Translations under genes and position numbers: made by a program
In this document: one piece after another, positions 12,001-20,810 of the stretch
How positions within the stretch are numbered: position 1 is the stretch's first letter
Layout: each line of letters begins with the position of its first letter
The notes under the pieces: generated by a model
Told to the model about the DNA's origin: nothing
The model's input: only the letters and a program-made list of their open reading frames with translations
Database searches by the model: none
Source: Branchiostoma floridae
Lineage: Eukaryota; Chordata; Leptocardii; Amphioxiformes; Branchiostomatidae
Length of the DNA: 64,000 nt
Direction of reading: 5' to 3'
Assembly (NCBI RefSeq): GCF_000003815.2
Contig: NC_049995.1
Location: 17,903,075-17,967,074 of the forward strand

Positions 12001-14347
12001 ATGTGTATACAGATTGCAGTATCCTAAAGTCAAAATTTGATGCAGAATTCTGTGTACTACACAATTCTGCCTCTAAATGTACAATTCTGCAGAACTGACT
12101 TATATAAGTTCCACGAAATCTATGAAATGTAATCATCATATGAAGGAACTATGCAATGTACAATGTACATGTATACCCTAATAATTAGAGTCCTCCAAAT
12201 TGAAGATGGTAATGAAAGTAGTCCGAATTCAAAATAGTAGTTACTCTGGATTTATAATCATATTAATGTCACATGTTTAAGGAAACAGTGGAATATTTGG
12301 AGTTTGTTGGAAACTCTCCTCACCTGAGACTGTGCTCCTTCCCCAGGTTTACAAGTGGACAGGTGACAACACTTTCTTCATCAAGGGGGACAAGGACTGT
12401 CTGGCCATCGGGGGAGGAGAGTAGGTCACGTCTTATACACCTTCTTAGATCCTCACATTTTCGTTAAGACATCCTTACTATGGCTTTCTTTGGGGGAGGA
12501 GAGTAGGTCACGTCTTATACACCTTCTTAGATCCTCACATTTTCTTTAAGACTGTCTGGCCATCGGGGGAGGAGAGGAGGTCACGTCTTATACACCTTCT
12601 TAGATCCTTAGAGAATTTTCCTTAGGACATTCTCGTTATAGCCTGGTATCCTGCCATATAATAGCTCCTGAGTCTCCGATCCTCTCTGCAAGGACTGTCT
12701 GGCCATCGGGGGAGGAGAGTAGGTCACGTCTTATACACCTTCTTAGATCATCAAATTTTCTTTAAGACATCCTTATTATGGCTTTCTTTGGGGGAGGAGA
12801 GTAGGTCACGTCTTATACACCTTCTTAGATCATCAAATTTTCGTTAAGACATCCTTATTATGGCTTTCTTTGATTTTCTTATACACCTTCTTAGATCCTA
12901 CCATTTTCATTAAGACATCCTTATTATGGCTTTATTTGATTTTCTTATACACCTTCTTAGATCCTCACATTTTCTTTAAGACATCCTTATTATGGCTTTA
13001 TTTTATTTTCATGGTGTCATGTTTCCGCTCCTCCCTGTGATTGGATGAGATGTTATGACTGACTGTATGATTGACTTATTAGATCCTCAAATTTTCCGTA
13101 TGGTATTCTTATTGTAGCTGTGTGTTGCTGTCGTATGATATGATTGACAGGTGTCATGTTTCCCCTGGCTGCCTGTGGTTGGATGAGATGTTATGACTGT
13201 ATGATTGACAGGTGTCATGTTCCCCCCCAGCGGCCAGTTTGGCCTGTGGTTGGACGAGATGTTATGACTGTATGATTGACAGGTGTCATGTTTCCCCCCA
13301 GTTCGGCCTGTGGTTGGCCGAGATGTTATGACTGTATGATTGACAGGTGTCATGTTTCCCCCAGTGGCCAGTTTGGCCTGTGGTTGGACGAGATGTTATG
13401 ACTGTATGATTGACAGGTGTCATGTTCCCCCCCAGCGGCCAGTTCGGCCTGTGGTTGGACGAGATGTTATGACTGTACTGTATGATTGACAGGTGTCATG
13501 TTTACCCCCAGTTCGGCCTGTGGTTGGCCGAGATGTTATGACTGTATGATTGACAGGTGTCATGTTTCCCCCAGTGGCCAGTTCGGCCTGTGGTTGGACG
13601 AGATGTTATGACTGTATGATTGACAGGTGTCATGTTTCCCCCCCAGCGGCCAGTTCGGCCTGTGGTTGGACGAGATGTTATGACTGTATGATTGACAGGT
13701 GTCATGTTTCCCCCCCAGCGGCCAGTTTGGCCTGTGGTTGGATGAGATGTTATGACTGTATGATTGACAGGTGTCATGTTTCCCCCCCAGCGGCCAGTTT
13801 GGCCTGTGGTTGGACGAGATGTTATGACTGTATGATTGACAGGTGTCATGTTTCCCCCCAGTTCGGCCTGTGGTTGGCCGAGATGTTATGACTGTATGAT
13901 TGACAGGTGTCATGTTTCCCCCAGTGGCCAGTTCGGCCTGTGGTTGGACGAGATGTTATGACTGTATGATTGACAGGTGTCATGTTTCCCCCCCAGCGGC
14001 CAGTTCGGCCTGTGGTTGGACGAGATGTGGTGCCTGTATGATTGACAGGTGTCATGTTTCCCCCAGCGGCCAGTTTGGTCTGTGGTTGGACGAGATGTTA
14101 TGACTGTATGATTGACAGGTGTCATGTTTCCCCCCAGCGGCCAGTTCGGCCTGTGGTTGGACGAGATGTTATGACTGTATGATTGACAGGTGTCATGTTT
14201 CCCCCCAGCGGCCAGTTCGGCCTGTGGTTGGACGAGATGTTGTACCACGGAAGAACCCACGCCTGTACGACCTTCAACAACCGGCTGCTGACCTCCCAGG
14301 AGGACTTCACCATCAAGGGGCTGGAGGCCTGGGGCTTCGAGATGTAA
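60..14347 (+). CDS. OXR1/NCOA7: OXR1/NCOA7-family protein with GRAM-like and TLDc domains (5' partial)
   Basis: Exons read: 60-173, 582-614, 855-1007, 2947-3125, 3751-4652, 7621-7786, 9246-9420, 10380-10496, 11241-11393, 11717-11812, 12347-12420, 14209-14347 (stop TAA). All phases join, giving 766 codons. The first exon begins LYVPDPD, as I recall follows the LysM domain in OXR1, so the 5' exons lie before the window. Residues about 85-160 are the GRAM-like block (SGVLLVTPNAIMFDPHKSDP, then EEYGLIC). Exon 3751-4652 is a long acidic, low-complexity linker. LFLCLKV, EYWFAIP and FLQWSPDVYG mark the conserved middle. Residues about 614-766 are a full TLDc domain (FGALTSSP, YGTGESFLF, FGLWLDEMLYHGR). 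Family members protect against oxidative damage, and TLDc proteins bind V-ATPase (family knowledge). The sequence looks like a pre-duplication relative of both vertebrate genes, somewhat closer to NCOA7. Nearly every exon border carries a tandem repeat, so acceptor choice at 7621 and 14209 is inferred from phase and from the full exon lying there. Confidence 0.93.
409..445 (+). repeat. Relic copy of exon end plus donor
   Basis: ATTCCTTCCAGGAGATTTGT followed by AAGTTTT closely matches the end of exon 60-173 and its GTAAGT donor, 250 bp downstream of the original. One substitution has created TTCCAG upstream of the copied donor. Confidence 0.7.
966..1260 (+). repeat. 44 bp minisatellite spanning exon 3 donor, six donors
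   Basis: The end of exon 855-1007 (AAGTACATCACAGCTGGCAAG and its GTGAGT or GTAAGT) is repeated with a 44 bp period, putting donor sites at about 1008, 1052, 1096, 1140, 1184 and 1228. The period is not a multiple of three, so use of a downstream donor would shift frame. Confidence 0.9.
1262..1316 (+). repeat. Single dispersed copy of the 56 bp satellite
   Basis: TCTGTATCTGTATAGCCGGT, then ATAACCGTCCTTCGGCGTAA and CACACCAGC, matches the unit of the large array at 45.1-45.9 kb. Confidence 0.85.
1317..1570 (+). repeat. Degenerate short tandem repeats (about 23 bp)
   Basis: Repeated CTGGCAAGGTCAGTACAGCA units derive from the last bases of exon 3 plus a GTCAGT donor-like sequence and continue the neighbouring 44 bp array in decayed form. 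Between 1571 and 2300 I see no gene. Confidence 0.7.
2320..2890 (+). repeat. Four decayed copies of the GRAM-exon acceptor half
   Basis: Copies near 2385-2486, 2515-2620, 2675-2770 and 2825-2880 resemble the acceptor and first 80-90 bases of exon 2947-3125. The second copy is almost intact (TTTCAG, then GGCACGGTAAGCGGC, through GACCCGCTGGTCATCGAG); the others have many substitutions. Confidence 0.85.
3081..3570 (+). repeat. Compound minisatellite spanning exon 4 donor, six copies
   Basis: Exon end CATGTACCACGATATCAGGC through CACAAAAG plus GTAGGACACACA and a (CAAA)n tract is repeated. The copied ATG falls at 3085, 3166, 3251, 3340, 3433 and 3522, so unit lengths are 81, 85, 89, 93 and 89 bp, stepping by the 4 bp microsatellite. 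Retained sequence reads AGG-TAG, an immediate stop. Confidence 0.95.
4697..4908. mobile_element. MITE with TACTGTAAATGCA termini
   Basis: Perfect short inverted ends (TACTGTAAATGCA / TGCATTTACAGTA) enclose a foldback interior rich in TTCGCGG and CCGCGAA. A second copy lies at 19789-19983. It sits in the intron after exon 3751-4652. Confidence 0.8.
5270..7620 (+). repeat. 69 bp minisatellite spanning exon 6 acceptor, about 26 acceptors
   Basis: The unit holds TCTCTGTCCCACAG, exon start AGCTGCTGCCGTCCCAGCCC and intron sequence TTAGAACATTATGACCCACG. It is degenerate before about 5.9 kb and regular afterwards. Most units begin AGAGCTG; four and the real exon begin AGACCTG. Two blocks of about 250 bp (6441-6689 and 7009-7257) are near identical at 568 bp distance, a higher-order repeat. 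The 69 bp unit is open in the gene's frame, while AGACCTG spacers shift it. Confidence 0.95.
7764..8140 (+). repeat. Copies of exon 6 end plus donor
   Basis: The exon end TGGTTCGCCATCCCGAAGGA and CAGGTAAACTCCGGTGGGAG recurs in altered form near 7890-7925 (donor changed to CAGATAAAC) and near 8066-8100 (donor kept). Confidence 0.8.
8529..9155. mobile_element. Foldback MITE with TTAA target duplication
   Basis: Arms GCCCCGTTTACAAATCAAGA and its complement TCTTGATTTGTAAACGGGGC (offset slightly) continue inward as GCCGAGTTGTCAGCGAACTC; the centre is the gap. TTAA flanks both ends (8525-8528, 9156-9159). A tandem duplicate of the host sequence at about 8324-8450 preserves an uninterrupted version (AAATCACAGTAAAGAACCAT). 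TTAA duplication suggests piggyBac-type mobilisation. Confidence 0.8.
8566..8997. other. Assembly gap (432 N)
   Basis: Run of N lying inside a foldback element between the exons at 7786 and 9246. The flanks are the inverted arms of the element, which probably explains why it was not assembled. Confidence 0.99.
9345..9980 (+). repeat. Five tandem exon-tail copies of two alternating types
   Basis: After the real exon end (9420) come copies ending at 9554, 9693, 9837 and 9980, each followed by GTCAGT or GTCAGG. Types alternate A-B-A-B-A: A encodes EETDSLEVVDDFYSSE, B encodes EEADLLEVINHFYSEE, and all end SSLYKDWE. Each copy has an AG shortly before it (9457-9458, 9602-9603, 9740-9741, 9889-9890) and no internal stop. 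Confidence 0.9.
10466..10764 (+). repeat. Tandem copies of exon 8 end plus donor
   Basis: TGGACTCCAAACATGTCTCA and CTGGTAAGACTGAACT recur about four times with periods of 70-93 bp, giving donors near 10497, 10576, 10664 and 10760. Confidence 0.85.
10767..11240 (+). repeat. Minisatellite before exon 9, with a 77 bp exact exon copy
   Basis: Units of about 30 bp (GTGATTGACAGATGTCATGT then TCCCCAGC) repeat roughly a dozen times. At 11083-11159 the first 77 bases of exon 11241-11393 occur without a difference, preceded by the same acceptor, and then break off into intron sequence. Confidence 0.9.
11405..11650 (+). repeat. (GGAT/GGAG/GAAT)n microsatellite
   Basis: Imperfect tetranucleotide tract immediately after the exon 9 donor, including nine GGGA units near 11450-11478. 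Confidence 0.9.
12395..12965 (+). repeat. Copies of exon 11 end plus donor
   Basis: CATCGGGGGAGGAGAGTAGG followed by TCACGTCTTATACACCTTCT recurs near 12490, 12560, 12695 and 12790. The real donor is GA|GTAGGT at 12421. The copy near 12583 has lost the GT (GAGAGGAGGT). Confidence 0.85.
13135..14208 (+). repeat. 71 bp minisatellite spanning the last exon's acceptor, about 16 copies
   Basis: The unit is TTATGACTGTATGATTGACA, GGTGTCATGTTTCCCCCCAG, then exon start CGGCCAGTTCGGCCTGTGGT and TGGACGAGATG. Some units lack CGGCCA. Each decoy exon start is followed in frame by TTA-TGA, so use of a decoy without further splicing would truncate the TLDc domain by about 35 residues. Confidence 0.95.
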
Positions 14348-15401
14348 TCCGACCCCCACACGGCTTCAACAAGGAACCCGACACCGACAGGGCTTCAATA
14401 CGTAACCTGATATACCCATTGGCTTCAAATGTTGTACCTGATCTTTAGCGAAAAGTCCCAGAGGAACCTTGAATTTACAGTTTTGGATGATTCTGAAATG
14501 TAACCTGATCTTATGCAGTTGTAATCTTATCTCACTGCTAGGGTGGTGAGATGTAACCTGATCTTACAGCTGGGCTTGTGAGGTGTTACTTGATCTTATG
14601 CAGGTGTAACCATATCTTAATGCTGGTGTTGTGAGACGTAATGTGATCTATCACAGAGATGTAATCTGATCTTACACAGCTGTAACCTTATCTCGTCCCT
14701 GCCCTGCACTGTTGTTGTACTTAGTTAGCTGCAGGGTGAGTAACAGTTGCACATCCATGTAGTTTTGTATGGGGAAAGGTGCATCCACTTCAGGCTGTTG
14801 GGCTAAACTGAGGCAAATTCTAGGCAAATTCTATTCACTCTGTTCTTCTTAGATCCCAGCTGTGTGCAAGCATGTCAATTCCGTCTGACTAGAGAAAGTT
14901 GGTCCAGGTGCTATATCCACGCATCCAACAGTCTGTAAAGACCTTTGTTCTCTTTATGTCAACGTACTTGTGGCTGAATTCCATAGAATTTGATCACTAT
15001 CATGGTTCCAACCTTGACAGCAAGTATTCAATGCCAGAGGACGCCCCCCCCCTCTACAGTATCAAGTTTCCTACCAAACAGGCTGCAATGCTGCAGACCG
15101 AAGTAGTTTCTTCTGTTCAGCTTCATCAGTGCCTAATGACTATACCTGGAGTTACTATTAGAAGGAAATATGAAATAGGGAGACAAAAGATTGGGCCTCA
15201 GCAGTTAAATTCATTGTTTTTGGACGCAAGTGTCAAATGGGATTCCTAAAGGTATCAGACATGAAGCTAATACAATGGGTTGTAAAGTACAGTCCGATCT
15301 GACTGTGTTCACTCTCAGAAACTGAATGAGCCAAATTGAAGACCATGGAAGACCCTGTTTTATATTTCAAATTTTAACATGTTTTGTTTCTGAGATAAAC
15401 T

Positions 15402-15806
15402 TGCCTGGTTACCAAACCTCAGCCCGATCTCAAGTATCTATCGTGCAGGGGTCTGGCAGGATGACATGGGAACTCTTCTCAATTTTGCCCCTTATAGTGG
15501 GCAAAAAACTCCACCAATAGAACAGTAGCAGGATCAGCAGGAGGTAACTACACCCCACCATGATTGGTTAAAGACCCCAACTGTATTTTTTGAATCCATA
15601 ACAGTGACCACTAAGTACTTGATTCGCTTAACTGTGATAGCCTGCTGACCAACTGTGGTGTGTTGTAGCTGGCTACCTGTGGTGTGAGTGGTCATCAATC
15701 CTAGGTTCTCCTCCCTCTGATCAAGGGCCTTCGAGAACCTTTCTACAGCCATCCTGCCAGACCCCAACACGAAAGATATCTGAGGTTGGGGTATGGTATC
15801 CAGGCT
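15402..15806. mobile_element. Foldback element with CCTGGTTACC / GGTATCCAGG ends
   Basis: About 60 bp imperfect inverted arms: CCTGGTTACCAAACCTCAGC to TCTGGCAGGATG on the left and CATCCTGCCAGACCCCAAC to GGTATGGTATCCAGG on the right. A shorter relative lies at 20969-21156. Confidence 0.7.
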
Positions 15807-15953
15807 AGAGATAGACCAACTACAGGTTCGATTCACAGATGTGGCATGAGAGATGGGGCACCTAGACTGACTGTGAGAAGTGTACTAAGCTGATGTACAT
15901 AATTCATCTTGCTTATAAAATTATACATTATTTACATATTACTGGATCATCAG

Positions 15954-15959
15954 AATAAA
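15954..15959 (+). terminator. Possible poly(A) signal of OXR1/NCOA7
   Basis: AATAAA about 1.6 kb after the stop codon; position is plausible but untested. Confidence 0.35.
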
Positions 15960-16176
15960 TCATATTACCATATATTTGGACATTTAGGCTATGTTGAGTT
16001 ACTTTACTTTAACTTTATTTGATTGTTGTATATGTTACTTGGACAGTGAACTTTTTTTTTCAACATTGTCTGTCACACGTCAAGCAGTTTTGGCACTGCA
16101 TTTTACGTTGACCTACTCTCAACTTCTTGTACTAAAGTGCACGAATCTCTCTATCCAATGCTGAGATAGTCTTCAC

Positions 16177-16517
16177 CAGGGCTCTAGCCAGCGTCCATTT
16201 TTCCGTCAATTGACGGAAATTTGCTGCGTGTGACGGAAAATTTTTAAAACCAATCCGTCAACCTTGACGGACAAAAATCCTTGGTGGAAGCTACAGGCAG
16301 CTTGGGGACACTGTCCACGGTCGGAAAGCCACACACTGTTTGTTTTGCTATTGTTATGATTGATGACTTAGTGTGTCGGCGACCTTTCGCATACGATAAT
16401 CTCATTAAAAACCTGTATTGCAAGGTCTCAGTTCCGTCTTTCTAACTTAATTTTTGCCGTTTTCGTGACAATGGGAATTGGCTGACGGAAAAAAATGTCG
16501 AGCTGGCTAGAGCCCTG
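16177..16517. mobile_element. hAT-like MITE, 341 bp, perfect 8 bp target duplication
   Basis: Ends CAGGGCTCTAGCCAGC / GCTGGCTAGAGCCCTG, flanked on both sides by GTCTTCAC. No coding capacity. Relatives lie at 43846, 56937 and 59707. Confidence 0.88.
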
Positions 16518-17422
16518 GTCTTCACACATGTCTACGTAAATGTGTGACAGTGACTTGACTGAAGCTTGTCCCGACTACTGCTAGCGATGAAAGTGTGACG
16601 GAAGTCGCAAAATCATATACGACGCAGTACATTATTTATTAGAAGTGGGCCCATATGGGGGTACTTGGATCTAGAAAAGGATTCTTGTCGAAAAGACGAG
16701 GTAACTTTGTGAAAAGTAGGGTGCATTTTGTATCCCCCCAAATGTATTATCTATCGGAAAGTAACAGTTCCATTTGGAGTGGAATGCCCCCTCTATATAT
16801 AAGAGCAGGTGCGAACAGCTAAAATTGAGTACATTTAAGTCCATGCAGTATGTTTAGCAGTGTTTAACTCATTTGCATATAACCAGTTCTTAATGACTTC
16901 TGTTAATTAGTGGGGTTGAGGCAGGAAGCTAGAGTCAAAGTATAGCCACCATGGCTGTAGCCAAGATGTATGTAAAAATGCTGTTAAGTAAATTAGAGTA
17001 TAGAAAACTCTTTATTTTCTTAATATAGAAAAGGAAGTATTGTCATTCCAGAATGATTGTAAAACAGAAAGATTTATTATAAACGGGCACAGTGCTTATG
17101 CCTTATGCTTTTCATGTCAATATGCTGTTATATATGTATCGCTAAATGTATAAATCTAACTATGATTGGCACCAGTTTGCTCATAAAGATTAATCTATGA
17201 GTCATTCTAAGATGTTATTAGAGAGAGTTCGGTCCAACAGAAGGAAAAGTGGTGACTAGAATTTTACTCATCACAATTTTAGTCAGCATGTATAGAGAAC
17301 AAGCTCCTAGGTGGTCGTGACCCACTATTTGTTGTGTCTTACTATGGCTGCCTGTCAAAATCAGCAATTTTGCATTCCTAAACTTTATTTTGTTGTTTGC
17401 AGTAACTGTTGTACATCATGTA

Positions 17423-17708
17423 AAGGTGGGGTCACACGTGCGTATATATTTAAGCCCGTATGAGGCGCGCATGGGAGTATTTACCTCCACCAGGCCCCAT
17501 AGGTCGCTGGAAAAATAATAGAAATTGGACAAACGTAAACAGGTAACATGTCAGGCGAGTCAGCTAACTCATCTAGAATGTTATGTATGTATATTTGTCC
17601 AATTTGTACTATTTTTCCCGCGACCCGTGGAGCCTGGTAGAGACTAAGAAAGAGCTTCATACGCACCTCAAATGGACTTGAATATATACGCATGTGTGAC
17701 CCCACCTT
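17423..17708. mobile_element. MITE with AAGGTGGGGTCACAC ends
   Basis: Inverted ends AAGGTGGGGTCACACGTGCG / CGCATGTGTGACCCCACCTT continue inward as an imperfect foldback through ATATAT and GGACAA/TTGTCC blocks. Confidence 0.75.
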
Positions 17709-18026
17709 AAATGGCTAAAGCCACACAATGTAATAATTGTAACCCTTAGAAGGAATTTCATGTCATCATATTTCTTAACGTCGGGCTGAGCTTTTGCTTA
17801 ATTTTGATAAAATGAATCTTAATATGTGAATGCCACATCTCTGATTATAATCTAAACTGCTAATATGCATTTCATTTGTCACTAAGGGTCAAATCAGAAA
17901 TATTGTTGAAAGCAGCACGAATGCAATACCTGGGTTTCTGTTTTGATTTATTTTTTAAGACATCTTCAGTAGGAGAAATTGTGATTGTACATGAGAAAAG
18001 GTCACAGCCATTTCTGATAACTGATA

Positions 18027-18201
18027 TACTGTAAAACTTTAAACTTTCGTGGAGGTTTTATTTTTGCCGTGATCTTTCCTCTGTCACTAAGAAAATCTGT
18101 ATTATTGCTTTAGTACAGAATTGTTCCAACCGCGAACTCACAGCGAAAACCTCCTTCTACCGCCAAATAAAACGTCCGCAAAAGTATAGAGATTTACAGT
18201 A
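18027..18201. mobile_element. MITE with TACTGTAAA ends
   Basis: TACTGTAAAACTTTAAACTT ... AGATTTACAGTA encloses a foldback (GTGGAGGTTTTATTT / AAATAAAACGTCCGC). Termini resemble the 4697 element, interior differs. Confidence 0.65.
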
Positions 18202-18252
18202 CTTGCTCGTTGTGGCCTGGACTCCATATATTTGGCCTCCTTTGGTCAATAT

Positions 18253-18647
18253 ACACCTTTCTCACCCGGCGGCCATGATAGATCGAAGATGAGGTCAATG
18301 AGGCAAACAGACAAAACTTATTTCTAAAATCAGGTCCCATTTAGTTTTCCCCCAAACCACACAATTTTTTATAATACAAGATGGAATAATAAATATTACA
18401 AGTAGTGTTATGCACTGAAAGATGTAGCGATTTAGAGTAGTGTAGACTGATCTCATAGTCCCGTAAGAGATGCAAAACAAAAACATAATAACGCAAATTT
18501 TTGATTGATTTGCAGCCATTCACTTATTGGTCACTTTCCTAATTGGCAGGTTATCATTGGCTGAACTGCTAATTATGATGGACAGTCTTTTGTTTGCCGC
18601 ATTGAACTCGTTTTAGATCTATCATGGCCGCCGCGTGAGAAAGGTGT
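18253..18647. mobile_element. MITE with ACACCTTTCTCAC ends
   Basis: ACACCTTTCTCACCCGGCGG then CCATGATAGATC on the left is mirrored by GATCTATCATGGCCGCCGCG and TGAGAAAGGTGT on the right; TA lies on both sides. Confidence 0.75.
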
Positions 18648-19656
18648 ATATGGCCTCCTTCGGTCAACCATATTGACCATGGCAAGATGCTGTAGTGTGG
18701 CCTGAACAATTCTGTAATAAGTCAGACCAGCTGCTGCAGAGATAGCCTGTTTGCTGGGAGGACGTTAGGGAAACTGTTGTAATCGTTAACTAGTCATGAG
18801 TATGTGCATATACCTGTGCATCCTGTCAGTGGGTGCAATTTCAGATACAAGTTCCCGGGCGCTTTCGACCCCACAAAACTTGGTGTATCTGAGTTGTCCC
18901 TCGTGTTCCCGGGAGAGTGTCCCTGTGGATATCCATGTATGTACAGACTAGAGTGTACAATGTACGTACGTACAAGCCAGCGCAGGACTGTAGAATTACT
19001 GTTATATGATGTATTCGCTGGCAATTAAGAGTTAAGAAAAAGTGTCTGGATTGAAAAAAAGTCCAGATTAGAAGACTGTCAATGTTCCATGTACAGAGTC
19101 AAAGTGACCATATTCGTATAGCCTCCGCGGCAGGCTTCATGGGGCCAGTTTTTGGCCTTGTCATTTCCAGGCTAACTTTTGGTATAATGCTAAAGCTAGG
19201 CTTTTTGGCTACACCTTAGTAGTGGAGCCATTACTTATAGTAATCAAACTCAGCCCAATGTGATGTAAAAAGTTGTGCAATGCATTCCCATAGAAATTTG
19301 TTGCTGTTTTTTTTTTTCTGAATGTAGCAAGTACTAATTTTGCTTATCTTTTCGCGGACAAGTCTTACGATTTTTCTGCTTCGATGTGTTATGCCTAAAA
19401 TGGTTCTCATAAAAATACCTTGAACAGGGGTTCAGAAAATGGTTCCAAAACGAAGCCTTCAAATGCTCAGACCACCTCCTGGCTACACAAGGCCTGTCGC
19501 GCGGGGAAACAGTCGTACTTAAAATACATGTACTGGCCAAGTGGGAGGTTTACATGTAGGAATACAGTGTAGATAGATAGATGTAAAATAAAAAGAAAGG
19601 TATTCTATCCAGTCCCAGTGGGCTGCAGGGCTGTAGTTCCAGCCTGGCAGTTTATT

Positions 19657-20160
19657 ACATTCTCCTATAGTACACAGAGACATCTATCTGCGCCAGCAAA
19701 CCACCTCTTGGCTGTACTCTGCTATCTTAACTGTCACCATCAGTTCCTAAATGCCCTGCTTATAAATATTAATGAACTTACCCTGATGTACTGTAGATGC
19801 ATTTATGTTTGCGGAGATTTAATTTCACGGTAGTGGGGAAAAGGACTTTTTGCAGTGGTTTTAAGTTCGGGGTAGCACCATGCACTGTAGTCTCTTACTG
19901 CCATGGAAAAATGTTTGCGGTGGTTTTAAGTTCACAGTGGTCGCGAACATTAAACCACTGGGAAAGTTTCTGCATTTACAGTATGCGAGGTCCATTTTGA
20001 AAACTGCAAGGCCTATTCTCTGATTGGCTGACATTTGATTTGTGGCGACGCCCACAGGAACTGATGGTGACGGTTGAGATAGCAGAGTACAGACAAGAGG
20101 CGGTTTGCTGGCGCCGTTGGACGTCTGCGTAGGAGAATGGTTTGTTGTAACCCTCCTGTA
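19657..20160. repeat. Large inverted repeat with a nested MITE
   Basis: The 19657-19750 arm (TTCTCCTATAGTACACAGAG to GATGGTGA-type end in complement) is the inverse of about 20045-20145. The element at 19789-19983 lies between them. Confidence 0.6.
19789..19983. mobile_element. MITE with TACTGTAGATGCA termini, second copy
   Basis: Same family as 4697-4908 (TTTGCGGAGATTTAATTTCA, AAAGGACTTTTTGC, TGCATTTACAGTA), diverged and slightly shorter. Confidence 0.75.
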
Positions 20161-20810
20161 TCTGGTAGCTGGTGCAACTGGTGAAGTTTAGATTGTGCAA
20201 ATAAAGGTGACACTTTCTAGTCTTGTGTACTTTGTCTTTTTGTGTGTGTGTGTTGTGGGGGGGAGGGCGGAGGCTTGCAGCTGGTGAGTATGTCAAAGTT
20301 CAGTTCAGTTAAAAGCCTCTGGTTGACAACACGCTAAGTGCATTCTTTCAGCGTAATAGCTGTAACTTGTCTGTATTCCGCTAAAGGGCGCAGCTACGTG
20401 AGAGGCTGGCCATTTGTAGGGTATGAATGGGGGGATCTTGGTGGCCTTACGTGATAGACAGGCCAGCTAGACATCCCTGGGGCACAGCCCAGCTTTTTCA
20501 ATAAACCCCTGCCGTGATATGCTGTACTTAAAAGTATTGTTTTTTCAACAACAACAAGTATCACAGATGTATTTCATTTTGACATTAATTACACATTTTA
20601 TTCTTGGATGCTTTATAGATATGGTTTTTCCTCTGAATGAAAAAAAAATAACCTCTGTCCCCCCTCCCTCTTTACCTTTAGAACAATCCGTTAACCTCTA
20701 ACCTCTGACTCCTGGCCCCGTGCGTGCATGCTACCGGTCTACTAAAAACAGAAACCCCGTAAGACCGAAGCGATCCCGATTGAACCTGTGTCGGTGAGGA
20801 CTCGGACACG

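Larger units (their letters stand above)
14348..20810. other. Spacer between OXR1/NCOA7 and EXOSC6
   Basis: The first 1.6 kb is probably 3' UTR. The remainder holds several inverted-repeat elements listed separately. I see no conserved coding exon in either strand; the open frames are short and compositionally random. Confidence 0.6.

Noticed and set aside
13502-14359. Antisense ORFs with MTPVNHTVITSRPTTG repeats
   Set aside because: Shadow of the 71 bp acceptor array; no independent coding evidence.
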